From Chara braunii (taxonomy: Eukaryota; Streptophyta; Charophyceae; Charales; Characeae), in assembly GCA_003427395.1 (NCBI GenBank), contig BFEA01000586.1, positions 864,462-890,575 of the forward strand: a stretch of 26,114 bases of DNA, written 5' to 3'. The notes beneath the pieces are model-generated. The model did no database searches. It worked only from the letters and a program-made list of their open reading frames with translations, and was not told the DNA's origin. Each line of letters opens with the position of its first letter. The stretch's first letter is position 1. The position numbers and the translations under genes are program-made. Of this stretch, positions 9,515-18,384 are shown piece by piece.

Positions 9515-9690
9515 GAATGGGCCTAGCCTTAGTGGGTACACCGCATGAAGTGTTGAAATATGAATCAGACTCAAGTTCGAATCCAGATGCAATCAGATGA
9601 ACAAAATAGTATCATTCTGAATCACGTGAGGCCGGTCAGCTCAAGGATGATATCTCAGAAAATAAAAATAAAAAATGATGATGAAAGTGA
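9515..9690 (+). mobile_element. tRNA-derived SINE, family S1, copy 1
   Basis: The pol III A box is TAGCCTTAGTGGG (9524-9536) and the B box GTTCGAATCC (9575-9584), 38 bp apart as in a tRNA. The body contains GAGGCCGGTCA and ends in an A-rich AAAATAAAAATAAAAAATGATGATGA tail, here described by its limits 9658-9684. A second copy lies on the minus strand at 21283-21456, sharing GGTACAC, CATGAA, CCAGATGAAC and GGCCGGTCA. The tRNA fold is poor, so this is a SINE head and not a working tRNA. Confidence 0.72.
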
Positions 9691-9819
9691 GAGAAGAACA
9701 TAGCTCTGAAAAATAAAATAAAAAAAATCGTTCCCGTTGTCAAAAAGCAGAAAAAAACGGAAGTAAGGAAAACGACCAGGAAGCTCCGCGAATCCACGCT
9801 AATGATTAAAATCACGTGA

Positions 9820-9897
9820 CCTCCGTGGCGCATGAACCGAGCCGCTCTCTGGTCACCGGGGCCCAAGTCCCACTAGCAGCGTTGAGCTACCTCAACG
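9820..9897 (-). mobile_element. Possible second SINE-type head (S2)
   Basis: The minus strand has an A-box-like TAGCTCAAC (9881-9889) and a weak B-box-like GGTTCATGCGCC (9828-9839), with GCTAGTGGGAC between. The GCTAGTGGGACC motif recurs near 24780 (minus), 25757 and 25858 (plus). Confidence 0.4.
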
Positions 9898-10085
9898 CCT
9901 GAATCTGGACGTGTTTGTGGAGACGTGCAGTTCAGGACACTTGACACCATTTCTGCTCCCTTGTGGGACTTGGCCACGGTGGAACTCTGGTGGGTCAACG
10001 GGCCACGGGAGAGAAATCTGGCCCGCACTTTTTCTTTTTTTTTCCCAAAAAAAACTACTCTATATTCTGCTCTCGTTTCTCTTCC

Positions 10086-10110
10086 TTTTTTTTTTTTTTT
10101 TTTTTTTTTT
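10086..10110 (-). repeat. Poly(T), read as a poly(A) tract on minus
   Basis: 25 T in a row. No target duplication was found around it. Confidence 0.9.
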
Positions 10111-10562
10111 GAAGAAACAACCCCCGTCATTGCCAGGAGCGCTGATAAAAGCAGACCCCTCTCAGATACAACCTTTCAAGAAAACGAGGATTGGATTCGC
10201 GGGGCTGAGTCGAAATTGGATCTCATAGAGTCATTAGACTGCCGCTTGAATGGTCAAGTCAAACCCGAGGGGCATTGTTTTTTGGGAAAATTTGTCTGGC
10301 GCCCCTGTATTTTCCATTTAATTGTGCCGCGCCCCTCCGACATGCGAAATACCCTGCCGTGCCCCTCTGACCAGTAGTGGAATGTTTCATAAACCCCTGG
10401 CGTCTTTTGGGCCTCACATGTTTTCGTAGTGCCCCTACCGGTACCCACAGCAAATTTGTGTCATGCCCCTACAGGCCATAGATCTTTTCACTGTGCCCCT
10501 GTTGCCGTTGGAGGCACTCAGGGGAATTTCAACCTGCCCTTGCATAAGCCGTCTGCCTGTCT

Positions 10563-10640
<78 letters not shown>

Positions 10641-10672
10641 TGTGTGTGTCACACACACACACACACACACAC
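10563..10672 (+). repeat. (CT)n(GT)n(AC)n compound microsatellite
   Basis: The (GT) run at 10624-10649 is followed at once by (AC) at 10651-10672, so this part can fold into a long hairpin. It lies inside element M1. Confidence 0.95.
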
Positions 10673-10680
10673 GAGGGTCG

Positions 10681-10917
10681 ACAGAAAATAAATCTACATT
10701 GTTGTCTATTTTAGATTTATTTTCTGTTTATATGTATATTCTTTCATTCTCTATTACATTAATTATTACATAATCTCTCAAATGTATATGTATATGAACT
10801 CTAAAAGGTATATGTATATGAATTTCATTATTTATGATGTTATTGATTCTTCTTTTTACATTCAGTACAATCATTTATCGTTATTCTTTTTATTATAGAA
10901 CTAAACAATTTTTTGAG
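10681..10917. other. A/T-rich block inside element M1
   Basis: A sharply A/T-rich island with a perfect 14 bp inverted repeat (AGAAAATAAATCTA at 10682, complement ending near 10727) and direct repeats of GTATATGTATATGAA. I cannot identify a source. Its base composition differs from both flanks. Confidence 0.5.
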
Positions 10918-11359
10918 TGGAAACCAAGAAGGGGGGGGACACTCACCTTGCGATGGTTGACGGCCAGCGAAAACAAAGACGACAGGAGGTTGGCCTTCAC
11001 GAGCGCGTCAAGAAAAATGGCGGCGCCGCGTCAACAAGAACACTGTTTGAAATTTAATTCAAATTTCCAGCGCCAAACTGCTGCAGGGGCATCACAGGAA
11101 GATGGGTGTTCCTTACGAGGGCATATGGCACATAGCCCAATGGAATGAGACCGCAGGTTGAGGGAGGGCGTCATGGAAAGTTGCGCCACCACCGACGGGG
11201 GCCTGCCAGAAAGATTTTCAGGTCCAGGGGCGCGGCAGGGTATTTCGCATGTCGGAGGGGCGCGACGCAAATAAATGGAAAATACAGGGGCACCAGACAA
11301 ATTTTCCCTTGTTTTTTTCGGATATTTCATTTGCTATATATCTCCTACGGAAAGACTGC

Positions 11360-11432
11360 GAAATTGGCTGCAAAAAAAAAGAAAAAAAAAGAAAAGAAAA
11401 GAAAAGAAAAGAAAAGAAAAGAAATTGGCTGC
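11360..11432. repeat. A-rich tract flanked by a 12 bp direct repeat
   Basis: GAAATTGGCTGC occurs at 11360-11371 and 11421-11432. Only (A)nG units lie between them (11372-11420). It looks like a retroposon tail with its target duplication but no body. Confidence 0.65.
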
Positions 11433-11740
11433 TCAGGGATTTAGGCGAGGGACTTATGAGTTGGCAATTTGGCAAGGAGGAGAGTACAGGGCCAGATTTG
11501 CACAGCTGTTCATTTAGGAGTGGCACGTATCATTCTATGTCAATTTCCATATGCCACATCACAAACTGCGTAAACGGTAGACATTTGTTACGTTACACCT
11601 GCCCTGCTGCCTGGTTTCTTGTCCTCTTCTCCCTCTCTGCCTATGCTTCGTCACTTATGTGATTATATCCATAGGGACATCATTAACTGCCCCTCACTGT
11701 CTGCCACACAGCCCATTAGACCTTTTCTACCTAACACCTG
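11433..11740. other. Intergenic, no gene recognised
   Basis: No coding or RNA signal seen. An 18 bp direct repeat, ACACCTGCCCTGCTGCCT, occurs at about 11595 and 11734. Confidence 0.6.
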
Positions 11741-11888
11741 CCCTGCTGCCTTTATTGCAGCAAGTTGAAGTTCTCCGGACGCCTGGTTCAGATCACCTAG
11801 GAAAAAGGGGGCTACATATTAGCAGGCACAGGGCCCTACCTCAGTAGATTACTGGCATGGCTCTGTAGAGACCGCATGTTTATCAACC

Positions 11889-12122
11889 AGGCTCTGGATA
11901 ATTGGAAACATGCTGTTTCCACAATGCCACCGCATATCCTGCCACCCGGGCGACTCGAATTAGCATTGGCTTCCCTCGTTCAACAAGGGAGAACTAGGCT
12001 CTGGATACTTGGAAACATGCTGTTTCCACAATGCCACCGCATATCCTGCCACCCGCGCGACTCGAATTAGCATGCGCGACTCGAATTAGCATTGGCTTCC
12101 CTCGCTCGACAAGGGAGAACTA
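11889..12122 (+). repeat. Tandem duplication of 107 bp within the LINE
   Basis: AGGCTCTGGATA starts at 11889 and again at 11996. The second unit contains an extra internal 19 bp duplication (GCGCGACTCGAATTAGCAT at 12056 and 12075). Confidence 0.9.
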
Positions 12123-12665
12123 AGGTCGTTCAGACCAGACGTTTGGTCCGCCTGCAACAGCAGACCTATTCCTTGCAAGACAGTGTTCCCTGTTCACTTG
12201 TTCCCGCTTCCTGCACAAGTGCGAGAACACAAGCGTCACACAATTGGCACAGACAAAAAATGGCTCAGAGTGGGTAACAAAATGACCAAAGCCCATTTTG
12301 GAAGTGGTCTACCTGAGCCCACGGACTCACTCGGCTCACGGATTCTTGAGCTGGAACATCCCTTCGAAGCTGCTCGCCCGCATGCACATACTACTGCCAG
12401 ATTCTTGACTATGCTTCTGATTTTTACGCAGACCGGTTCACCCGGCTCTCCTGTCCCGACTGACCACATGAAGCACCACTGTCAGACTCATATTTGGCCT
12501 GCGCTACCGCTTGGCCTCACAGACAAATAAAGGACTGATATAGACGCAGATTTTACACACCTTGAACTCAGGAAAGCACTGCATCAACTGCCCTTGGGCA
12601 TAGCTCTGGGTATTGCCAACCTTCCCACAGAGTTGTTGTGACAATGTTCCTCTTCTGGAGTCCGA

Positions 12666-12758
12666 GAACATGAGTGTATGGCATGGCGTGACCATCTGCC
12701 ATTCCTAATCTGTTGACAGCAAAGGCAGATGGTCACACCATGCCATACACTTATGTTC
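12666..12758. repeat. Near-perfect hairpin, 35 bp stem, 23 nt loop
   Basis: The left arm 12666-12700 and right arm 12724-12758 are complementary at 33 of 35 positions. In the plus-strand transcript one of the other two is a G-U pair and one a C-A mismatch. The arms begin GAACATGAGTGTATGG. It sits between two recognisable LINE segments, so it is an insertion or a local inverted duplication. Confidence 0.9.
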
Positions 12759-13590
12759 AAGGGGTATTGACTCGTATTCACAAGAACAGAGCCAAAACAT
12801 AGATTCGTAACAAACTGAATTTTAAGAAAATAGTCTCTTGCGTTTTGGCCAATAGGATCCAAACTTATTTGTTTGGCCTCATCCATGTTGATCAGACAGG
12901 CTTTTTACAAGGCGGACAGATTCTGGACACTGTCATGGGCCTTAGCCAAGGCATGCAGTACATTAATCGGACGACCGACCCCTGTCAGACAGTAGGAGTG
13001 CTTCACACCTCCTTGATTTCGAGAAAGCCTACGACCAGGTCAATCGGGATTTTCTGCTAATGCTGCTTCACCGCCTCAACTCTGGACCCAAATACATTGC
13101 CTATGTACTTACTCTCTTACTCTCTTCAAGTGTGCTACCACCCATCTCCTTGTCAATGGCAAGCTCTCGCATCCTGTCACTCGTACTCGTTCAGTGCACC
13201 AAGGCTGTCCGCTGGCTCCTTACTGGTGTATTCTGTATATTGAGTCTTTGCATCATTGCATGCCATTATTCGAGCAGATAACAACATCAAGGGTCTGTGC
13301 TTTTCTCCGTCATAACACGACAAAGGTCAGTCTTTTGCTGGTGACACTTCCCTCTTTTTACCACTTCAAGATCGAGCATTTAATGCCATCAAACACACTA
13401 TCTACCTCTTCACTAAACTTTTTGAGGCCAAAATCAACTGGCAGAAAACTGCCCTGCTTGTGCCCTCCCACTGCCCCGCTCCTCGTCACTGGGATCTCCA
13501 AACAGCCAATCCCGCAGACACGCATCATTTGCTGGGCTATTCTATCAACTTTGACGGCCACCTTGGCAAGCCTGCAGATCTACTTGTTGA

Positions 13591-13886
13591 AACTGCCATT
13601 TCGTCAAAATGGACATTTTTATTTTTTTCAACAAAATTGAATCGGAGTTTTTGGGCCGAAAACAGGTCCAACTTGAAAAGGCGACCTCTGAAAACTCTGG
13701 ACCCCCTGGATGTATGTGGACTTAGCAGCCTTAGCTAGAGACCGGATACATCGAGGGGTTCCAGCGTTTTAAGAACGCCAGACCATCAAGAGCAAAAAAA
13801 TTGAACTTGTTTTCAGCCAAAAAACTCGGTTTCAATTTGAATTTGTTCGAAAAATCAAAAATGTTCATTTTAAAGAAATGGCAGTT
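13591..13886. mobile_element. 296 bp fold-back MITE inserted in the LINE
   Basis: Long imperfect inverted arms (about 13591-13680 and 13785-13886) open AACTGCCATTTC and close GAAATGGCAGTT. The flanks are TTGA on both sides (13587-13590 and 13887-13890). Dropping the element and one TTGA makes the LINE frame on the left run straight into the LINE motif on the right, which confirms the borders. No coding capacity. Confidence 0.88.
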
Positions 13887-14000
13887 TTGACTCAATTAAC
13901 ACTGTGCGTGCTTCCTGCGTCAAAGCAAAAGGTGTCGCTCTGTACGGCCGAGTACTTACCCTCAACAATGTCGTGTTTGCTAAGCTGTCGAATGAGGCTA

Positions 14001-14269
14001 TGAAAACTACAGCTGTGTATTGCAACCGACAGTATATAAACATCGTAAGCATGCTGCTGCCAACTATATCTGTGTAATGACCCGTCAAAACACAGACTGA
14101 GAACACTGCTGATTTCTGAAGTTCTGCCGATGGAATGGATGCTTTGCTGAGATTCCCGCATTCTGCTGTGTTTTCTAAGTCTGTCTGTGTGTGCGTGCTT
14201 GTGACCTGCATGCCTGTCTGAGTGCTTGATGGTGTAAGTGTGTGTGGGACCCGCAAGGGTACTTGCTTT
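14001..14269. other. Junction DNA between LINE and Gypsy-2
   Basis: No recognisable gene. LINE similarity fades after about 13990 and Gypsy-2 pol similarity begins at about 14270. On minus a TATATA-like run sits near 14034-14040 (GTTTATATACTG); its meaning is unclear. Confidence 0.5.
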
Positions 14270-15161
14270 TACAACCGGCCTTATCAAGAAAGAGAAGCCC
14301 GTCCACCATCACAAACTCATCTTTTGTGGCCTTGTCTTTCGCCTGAAGTTTGCGTATGATGTCCATCGTGACAGGGTCTTCCTGATAGGCTCCCACCAGC
14401 AATTGAGTTAGTTCCTCAGATACACCAAACTCAAAAACTAGCATCCCTAGGTAGTCTGCTCTACGTGACAGCGCATCTGCAACCTTGTTGTACTCTCCCT
14501 TCAGATACTCTAGCTTGAAGTCATACTGATCTATGACCTCAATCCAGCGCTTGAGTGCATCAAAGAGAGCCGGTTGAGTCTTGATCCATTTAAGGGTCTG
14601 ATGGTCAGTTCTCAAATAGAAGAACCATCCCAGCAGAAAGTGCTTTCAATGGACAAGTGCCTTGTAGAGAGCATAGAGTTCTCTTTCGTAGGTGGACTTT
14701 GCCAGTTTCTTTGATGACATTTTCTTGCTCATGTACTCAATCGGTCTCAACTTCTTCCCATCCTGTTGAGCCAGCACTGCGCCAATGCCGTATTGGCTTG
14801 CGTCAGTGGTCACTATGAATGGTTTTTGAGGATCGGGCACCATAAGAACTTCATGATTCATGAGTGCATGCTTCAATCGTTTTAAACCAGCCTCACACTC
14901 ATCACTTCAGTCCCACGGCGTGTCAAGTCGAGTTAGATCAGTCAAAGGAGAGGCGACTGTGGAATAGTTTTTCACGAAGTTTCTATAGTAGCCGCACATT
15001 CCTAAGAAAGATCTGACCTCAGTAACAGTGTGAGGTCGTGGCCAGTCCCTTATACTAGCCACCTTCGCATTTTCCGGCCAAATACCTTCCGCGGATACTG
15101 CATGACCCAAGTATAAGATCTTTGTGCATCCAAACTCACATTTTTCTAGGTTGACCTTACA
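14270..15161 (-). pseudogene. RT thumb and RNase H of Gypsy-2
   Basis: One frame broken by two TGA stops (14907-14909, 14646-14648). It contains LGHAVSAEGIWPENAKVA, VRSFLGMCGYYRNFVKNYS and the RNase H acids in TTDASQYG, YERELYALY, RTDHQTLK and VADALSRRADYLG. Both TGA codons sit where related elements have Trp (DWS, HWK), consistent with G-to-A change. The protein ends in a pre-integrase linker (DEFVMVDGLLFLDKAG) at the truncation point. Confidence 0.88.
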
Positions 15162-15963
15162 CTAGCGTTGTCGCATGAGTGAAAGTACAGTCTCAACGTG
15201 TTGTGCATGCTCCTCGACAAACTTACTAAGGATAAGAATATTGTCAAGATAGACAACGACAAACTTATCTAAGTGGTCATCTAAGATCCTATTCATGGCA
15301 TGCTGGAATGTACCCGGCGCATTGCAAAGACCAAAGGGCATCACTACAAACTCATACAGACCGTATCTAGTATGAAACACACACTATTGCGATCTGATGG
15401 TAGCCGGACTTTAAGTCTATCTTGCTATAGTACTTACGTCCCTGCACCCTATCCAATAAGTCGTCTATGTGAGGTAGAGGCTCTGCGTTTTTCACTCTGA
15501 TGGCATTGAGGCCTCTGTAATCAATGCACATCCTCAATGTACCCCCCTTCTTCGGTACAAATAGCACTGGAGATCCGAAGGGGGAAGTACTCGGCCGGAT
15601 CCATCCCTTTTTCGTCAGCTCTTTCAGTTGTCGCCGGAGTTCATCCAACTCGGTCGGAGCCATCCTATAGATCCCTCCCTTTGGGGTTTTACTCCCTGAA
15701 ATGATTTTTATGGCGCGGACAACCTCCCTATCAACGACTCCTGTGGGTTCCGTGAACAGATCAGGGAACTTAGCAACGACGTATTCTATCTCTGGGGGTG
15801 TTTTAACGACCACTCCTTTCTCAGAGACATACACTAGGTACATACCCTCCTCTTGGTTCTGTTTATAGTAGTTGTAGAATGTTGATGCACACAAGCAGCC
15901 ATATGTATCGATTATACTACTGGCTTTAAACTTAGTCAGCCTCGTTGTTATTCCATCAGGCAA
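15162..15963 (-). pseudogene. Reverse transcriptase of Gypsy-2
   Basis: RT motifs: [46 protein letters not shown], then after a small deletion near 15380 (about 8-9 codons plus a frameshift) [20 protein letters not shown] and VVVYLDNILIL. The catalytic YLDD is YLDN here (AAT, 15240-15242), which should abolish polymerisation. A TAG at 15162-15164 follows. Confidence 0.9.
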
Positions 15964-16008
15964 CTTATGCTAGTACTTTCTTGTCCCAGTCAAATTGGGG
16001 CTTGGCAA

Positions 16009-16383
16009 CTACAAGCAATACATTCCTAACAACATGTCAAATGGTAAGTCGTCGCTAACCACGAACGGAATCTTCTGATTAAGTTCCCCTCCTTCATAGG
16101 AGAAGGTACAGACTACATCCTTGATATAGTCTATGACAACCATGCGCTCCTTATTGGCCAAAGTAGATGCTTCTGGTCTACTAAGGTGTTGTACCCGGTC
16201 CTGTAGGTGCAGCCTATCCAAGCAGTTGCGACTTATGTAGTTCCTCGTGGAACCGATGTCTATGAAGGCACCACATTTGCGGCCTCCTACATCAACTTCC
16301 CCAACGAAATGTTCCCCTCTAGGACCTCTTCTTAGTGCCACCCAAGATTCACGAGGGTCCTTACTTGACCACTCACTTTCCAA
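16009..16383 (-). pseudogene. Aspartic protease of Gypsy-2
   Basis: Fold signatures are CGAFIDIGSTRNYIS, then ANKERMVVIDY and FDMLLGM near the end. The catalytic triad D-S/T-G reads D-I-G (ATC, minus strand, 16255-16257), so the site is probably dead although the Asp is kept. A shift after LGM throws the frame; the expected continuation (VVAKPQFDWDKKV) is readable in another frame up to about 15970. Confidence 0.82.
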
Positions 16384-16550
16384 AAATCTTCTAAGGCTTC
16401 AGACACATCCAATGTACAGAGCATAGTTTGGTCTGGATGAGTCTGCAGGGTGACTAAAGAGTCATTAGTTATGGCCTGTTCATGAAGTGGGGAGGGTATC
16501 TGGCCCACTTCACCATGAGTAGAAGCAGCTAAAACTTCCACCGGCCTCAC
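16332..16550 (-). pseudogene. Gag-protease linker of Gypsy-2
   Basis: 72 codons (RPVEVLAASTHGEVGQIPS through CTLDVSEALEDFW) in a frame different from both neighbours. It has no recognised domain and is placed by position between the zinc knuckle and the protease. Confidence 0.5.
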
Positions 16551-17716
16551 ATGTTTCCCGAGCTAGATGCTTGGGAAGAAGGTACCCCTACCTTAGGAGG
16601 TATCTTCTGCGTGACCTTTGCATTCTTGCACTTGTACTGGGTGTGTCCGTATTCAACACAGTTGATGCAAGCACCATGCACGCTACGGTCCCGCCACACT
16701 TCTTGATCAAGATCTGCCTTGACCCAATCAGCAACTTTGGTCTGGTTGGAGGCGGCCTGCCCTTGACTCTTTTGATGGTCCTTTCCTCGACCACCCGCCT
16801 TAGTTTTTACTACTGCGGCGAGGGTGCTACCCTCAGCGGTATCCTGGTCATCGTACTCTGAACCGTCAAACAGGTTTGTGAGTTCCTCGATCTCAGTTTG
16901 AGTCCCATCGGACTCAACCATCATCAATTTACTCCTCTTCTTCTTCCATTCCTGTGGACCCTTCTTCTTCCTCGCGTCTACAGGAGTGGGTTGAGCACTT
17001 CCTAGAGTAGCCTCTAAGTCTAAGGCTTTTCTAGATAAGGTCTCAAACGAATGATACTCGAGGCGAGCCTCGCTGGCCAGCAAATTTATGAGATTCTCTG
17101 GGAGACATCTCACAAACATGGTCAATAAGACCTGTTCATCGTAGCGTATGCCGGGAACGACTATGAGGCTCTCTATGGTAGTCGTTAGCTCTCTGACTGA
17201 CTTGAACTTTCGTTGGTCTAGCCTGAGCATCGCATCAGTGGCAATTTGTGCCTGCTGTGGATTATGCCAGCGAGCTTCTACCATGCATAAGAACTCTTCT
17301 AACGTTAGGGTCTTAGCCCAATCCGCCATACGTCTTTCGTACCCGGCCTCCGATACTAATCCATTTAGCCATTTGGCTGCCTTACCCTCAAGGTAAGATG
17401 CAGCAGTAATCACCTCCTCCTCCTCCTGCATAGTCCTTTTTGCTCTTACCCACACCGGAACCGTTCTCAACCATGTGTTGAGTTCCTCGTCCTTCTTCTC
17501 TCCGGAGAAGGCAAGGGGCGGTTTTATAGGGGTCTTTGGGTACCATTCACCTTGCTGTTGTCCCTGTTGAGGAACAGGTTGTTGCGGTGATGGTGTAGCC
17601 ATTACCGCTGACACAGAAGAAGAAGAAGCAACAGTCTGTGCGGCTGCTGCAGATGTACTACTTGGCTGTGTGCCAGCTTGTACCGGAAAGGGGTCTGACA
17701 TTGCCGTTAACGGCAA
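16547..17716 (-). pseudogene. Gag capsid and nucleocapsid of Gypsy-2
   Basis: 389 codons, the longest intact piece of Gypsy-2. A Ser/Thr/Gln/Pro-rich N-terminus leads to the capsid (PPLAFSGEKKDEELNTWLRT, AASYLEGKAAKWLNGL, LEEFLCMVEARWHNP, FVRCLPENLINLLAS). A basic segment and a CCHC zinc knuckle CINCVEYGHTQYKC at about residues 350-363 follow. The capsid matches the retrotransposon-gag pattern. A frameshift near 17765 cuts it from the coiled-coil region upstream. Confidence 0.85.
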
Positions 17717-17844
17717 CGGCGACTGCGCTGCTGGCCGAAATCCTTTAATCCTAACCTGTGCAAAAGGTCCACGATCTGGTCCAAAGAGTTCTGCATGAAA
17801 TCCAGTCTGCTGTTCACATGCGCATGCAGCGACATCACACTGTT

Positions 17845-18384
17845 CTACAATACTTTCATTTGGTCAGACATGGCTGACTCATCCAAACCCTCTAATGCAG
17901 CTTTGTCTGCCTCTAACGTATCAAGCCTGACTATTCTATTTTTAATCTTTTTTTCTCTGTCGGTAGCTTGCTTCAGTTCCCTATCTAACCGCTCGCGGAT
18001 CCTTTCGACCTGTTGGAGCTCTAGGAGCTCCCTACCGCGTGGGGTCAACTGGCTTAACTGCAAGCCCGCCATTTGGCTTGTGGACTGACTAGAACCTACT
18101 CACCCGGAAGTACCCGCGGGCCTAGAGGGCATTCCCAACTGGGTCCGAGACGAGGACGCAGCAGAGGCTGCACCGTTAGCCATTGTTGTTGCTCTGGCTG
18201 CTGCTGCCTGCTCTCTAGCTACTGCGTTTGCTGCTGCCAACGCCTGACTTGCAGCTAGTGCTGTTTCCTGGGCTGCTGCTAGAGCACGGGCTTTGCGTTC
18301 GGCACGAAGCCGTCTTTCGTCTTCGAGTTGTAAGGTATGGAACACATGCGGGACTCTAAGTGATCCCGAACGTGTTAGTCTCAC
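17845..18384 (-). pseudogene. N-terminal coiled-coil region of Gypsy-2 gag
   Basis: Two blocks in one frame separated by a TGA at about 18100. The first is Ala/Arg-rich helix (LEDERRLRAERKARALAAAQ). The second is GRELLELQQVERIRERLDRE with a heptad-like pattern. A TAG near 17845 then a frameshift separate it from the capsid ORF. The true start is unknown; the first Met gives MRLTRSGS. Confidence 0.6.

Larger units (their letters stand above)
10275..11317. mobile_element. Mutator-like non-autonomous element M1 with 9 bp TSD
   Basis: Near-identical terminal inverted repeats run 10284-10366 and 11225-11308, opening GGGAAAATTTGTCTGG. They are flanked on both sides by the 9 bp direct repeat TTGTTTTTT (10275-10283 and 11309-11317). 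Long TIRs plus a 9 bp TSD are the hallmark of Mutator-like elements. The TIRs are modular: CCCCT recurs every 29-41 bp from 10301 to about 10503, and its complement GGGGC does so inward from 11300 to about 11080. No transposase is encoded. The interior holds a compound microsatellite and an A/T-rich block. Confidence 0.85.
11740..14000 (+). pseudogene. L1-type LINE ORF2 remnant
   Basis: Several plus-strand frames continue one another as LINE ORF2. An endonuclease C-terminus is suggested by LRTPGSDHL (11775). The linker follows, with KKWLRVGNKMTKAHFGS (12255) and ASDFYADRFTRLSCPD (12415). RT motifs are ELRKALHQLPLG (12563), GVLTRIHKNRAKT (12761), VLANRIQTYL (12845), VDQTGFLQG, FEKAYDQVNRDFLL (13020), VHQGCPLAPY (13190) and SFAGDTSLFL (13331). 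After the MITE it resumes with KGVALYGRVLTLNN. The RT active site reads FAGD where LINEs have FADD (GGT at 13340-13342). It has at least three frameshifts, stops (one TAA near 13311), an internal tandem duplication, a hairpin and a MITE. Dead copy; the 5' part is missing. Confidence 0.85.

Noticed and set aside
10834-11148. 104-codon ORF starting in the A/T-rich block
   Set aside because: Hydrophobic start then unrelated low-complexity tail; no family signature, and it crosses into the modular TIR of element M1.
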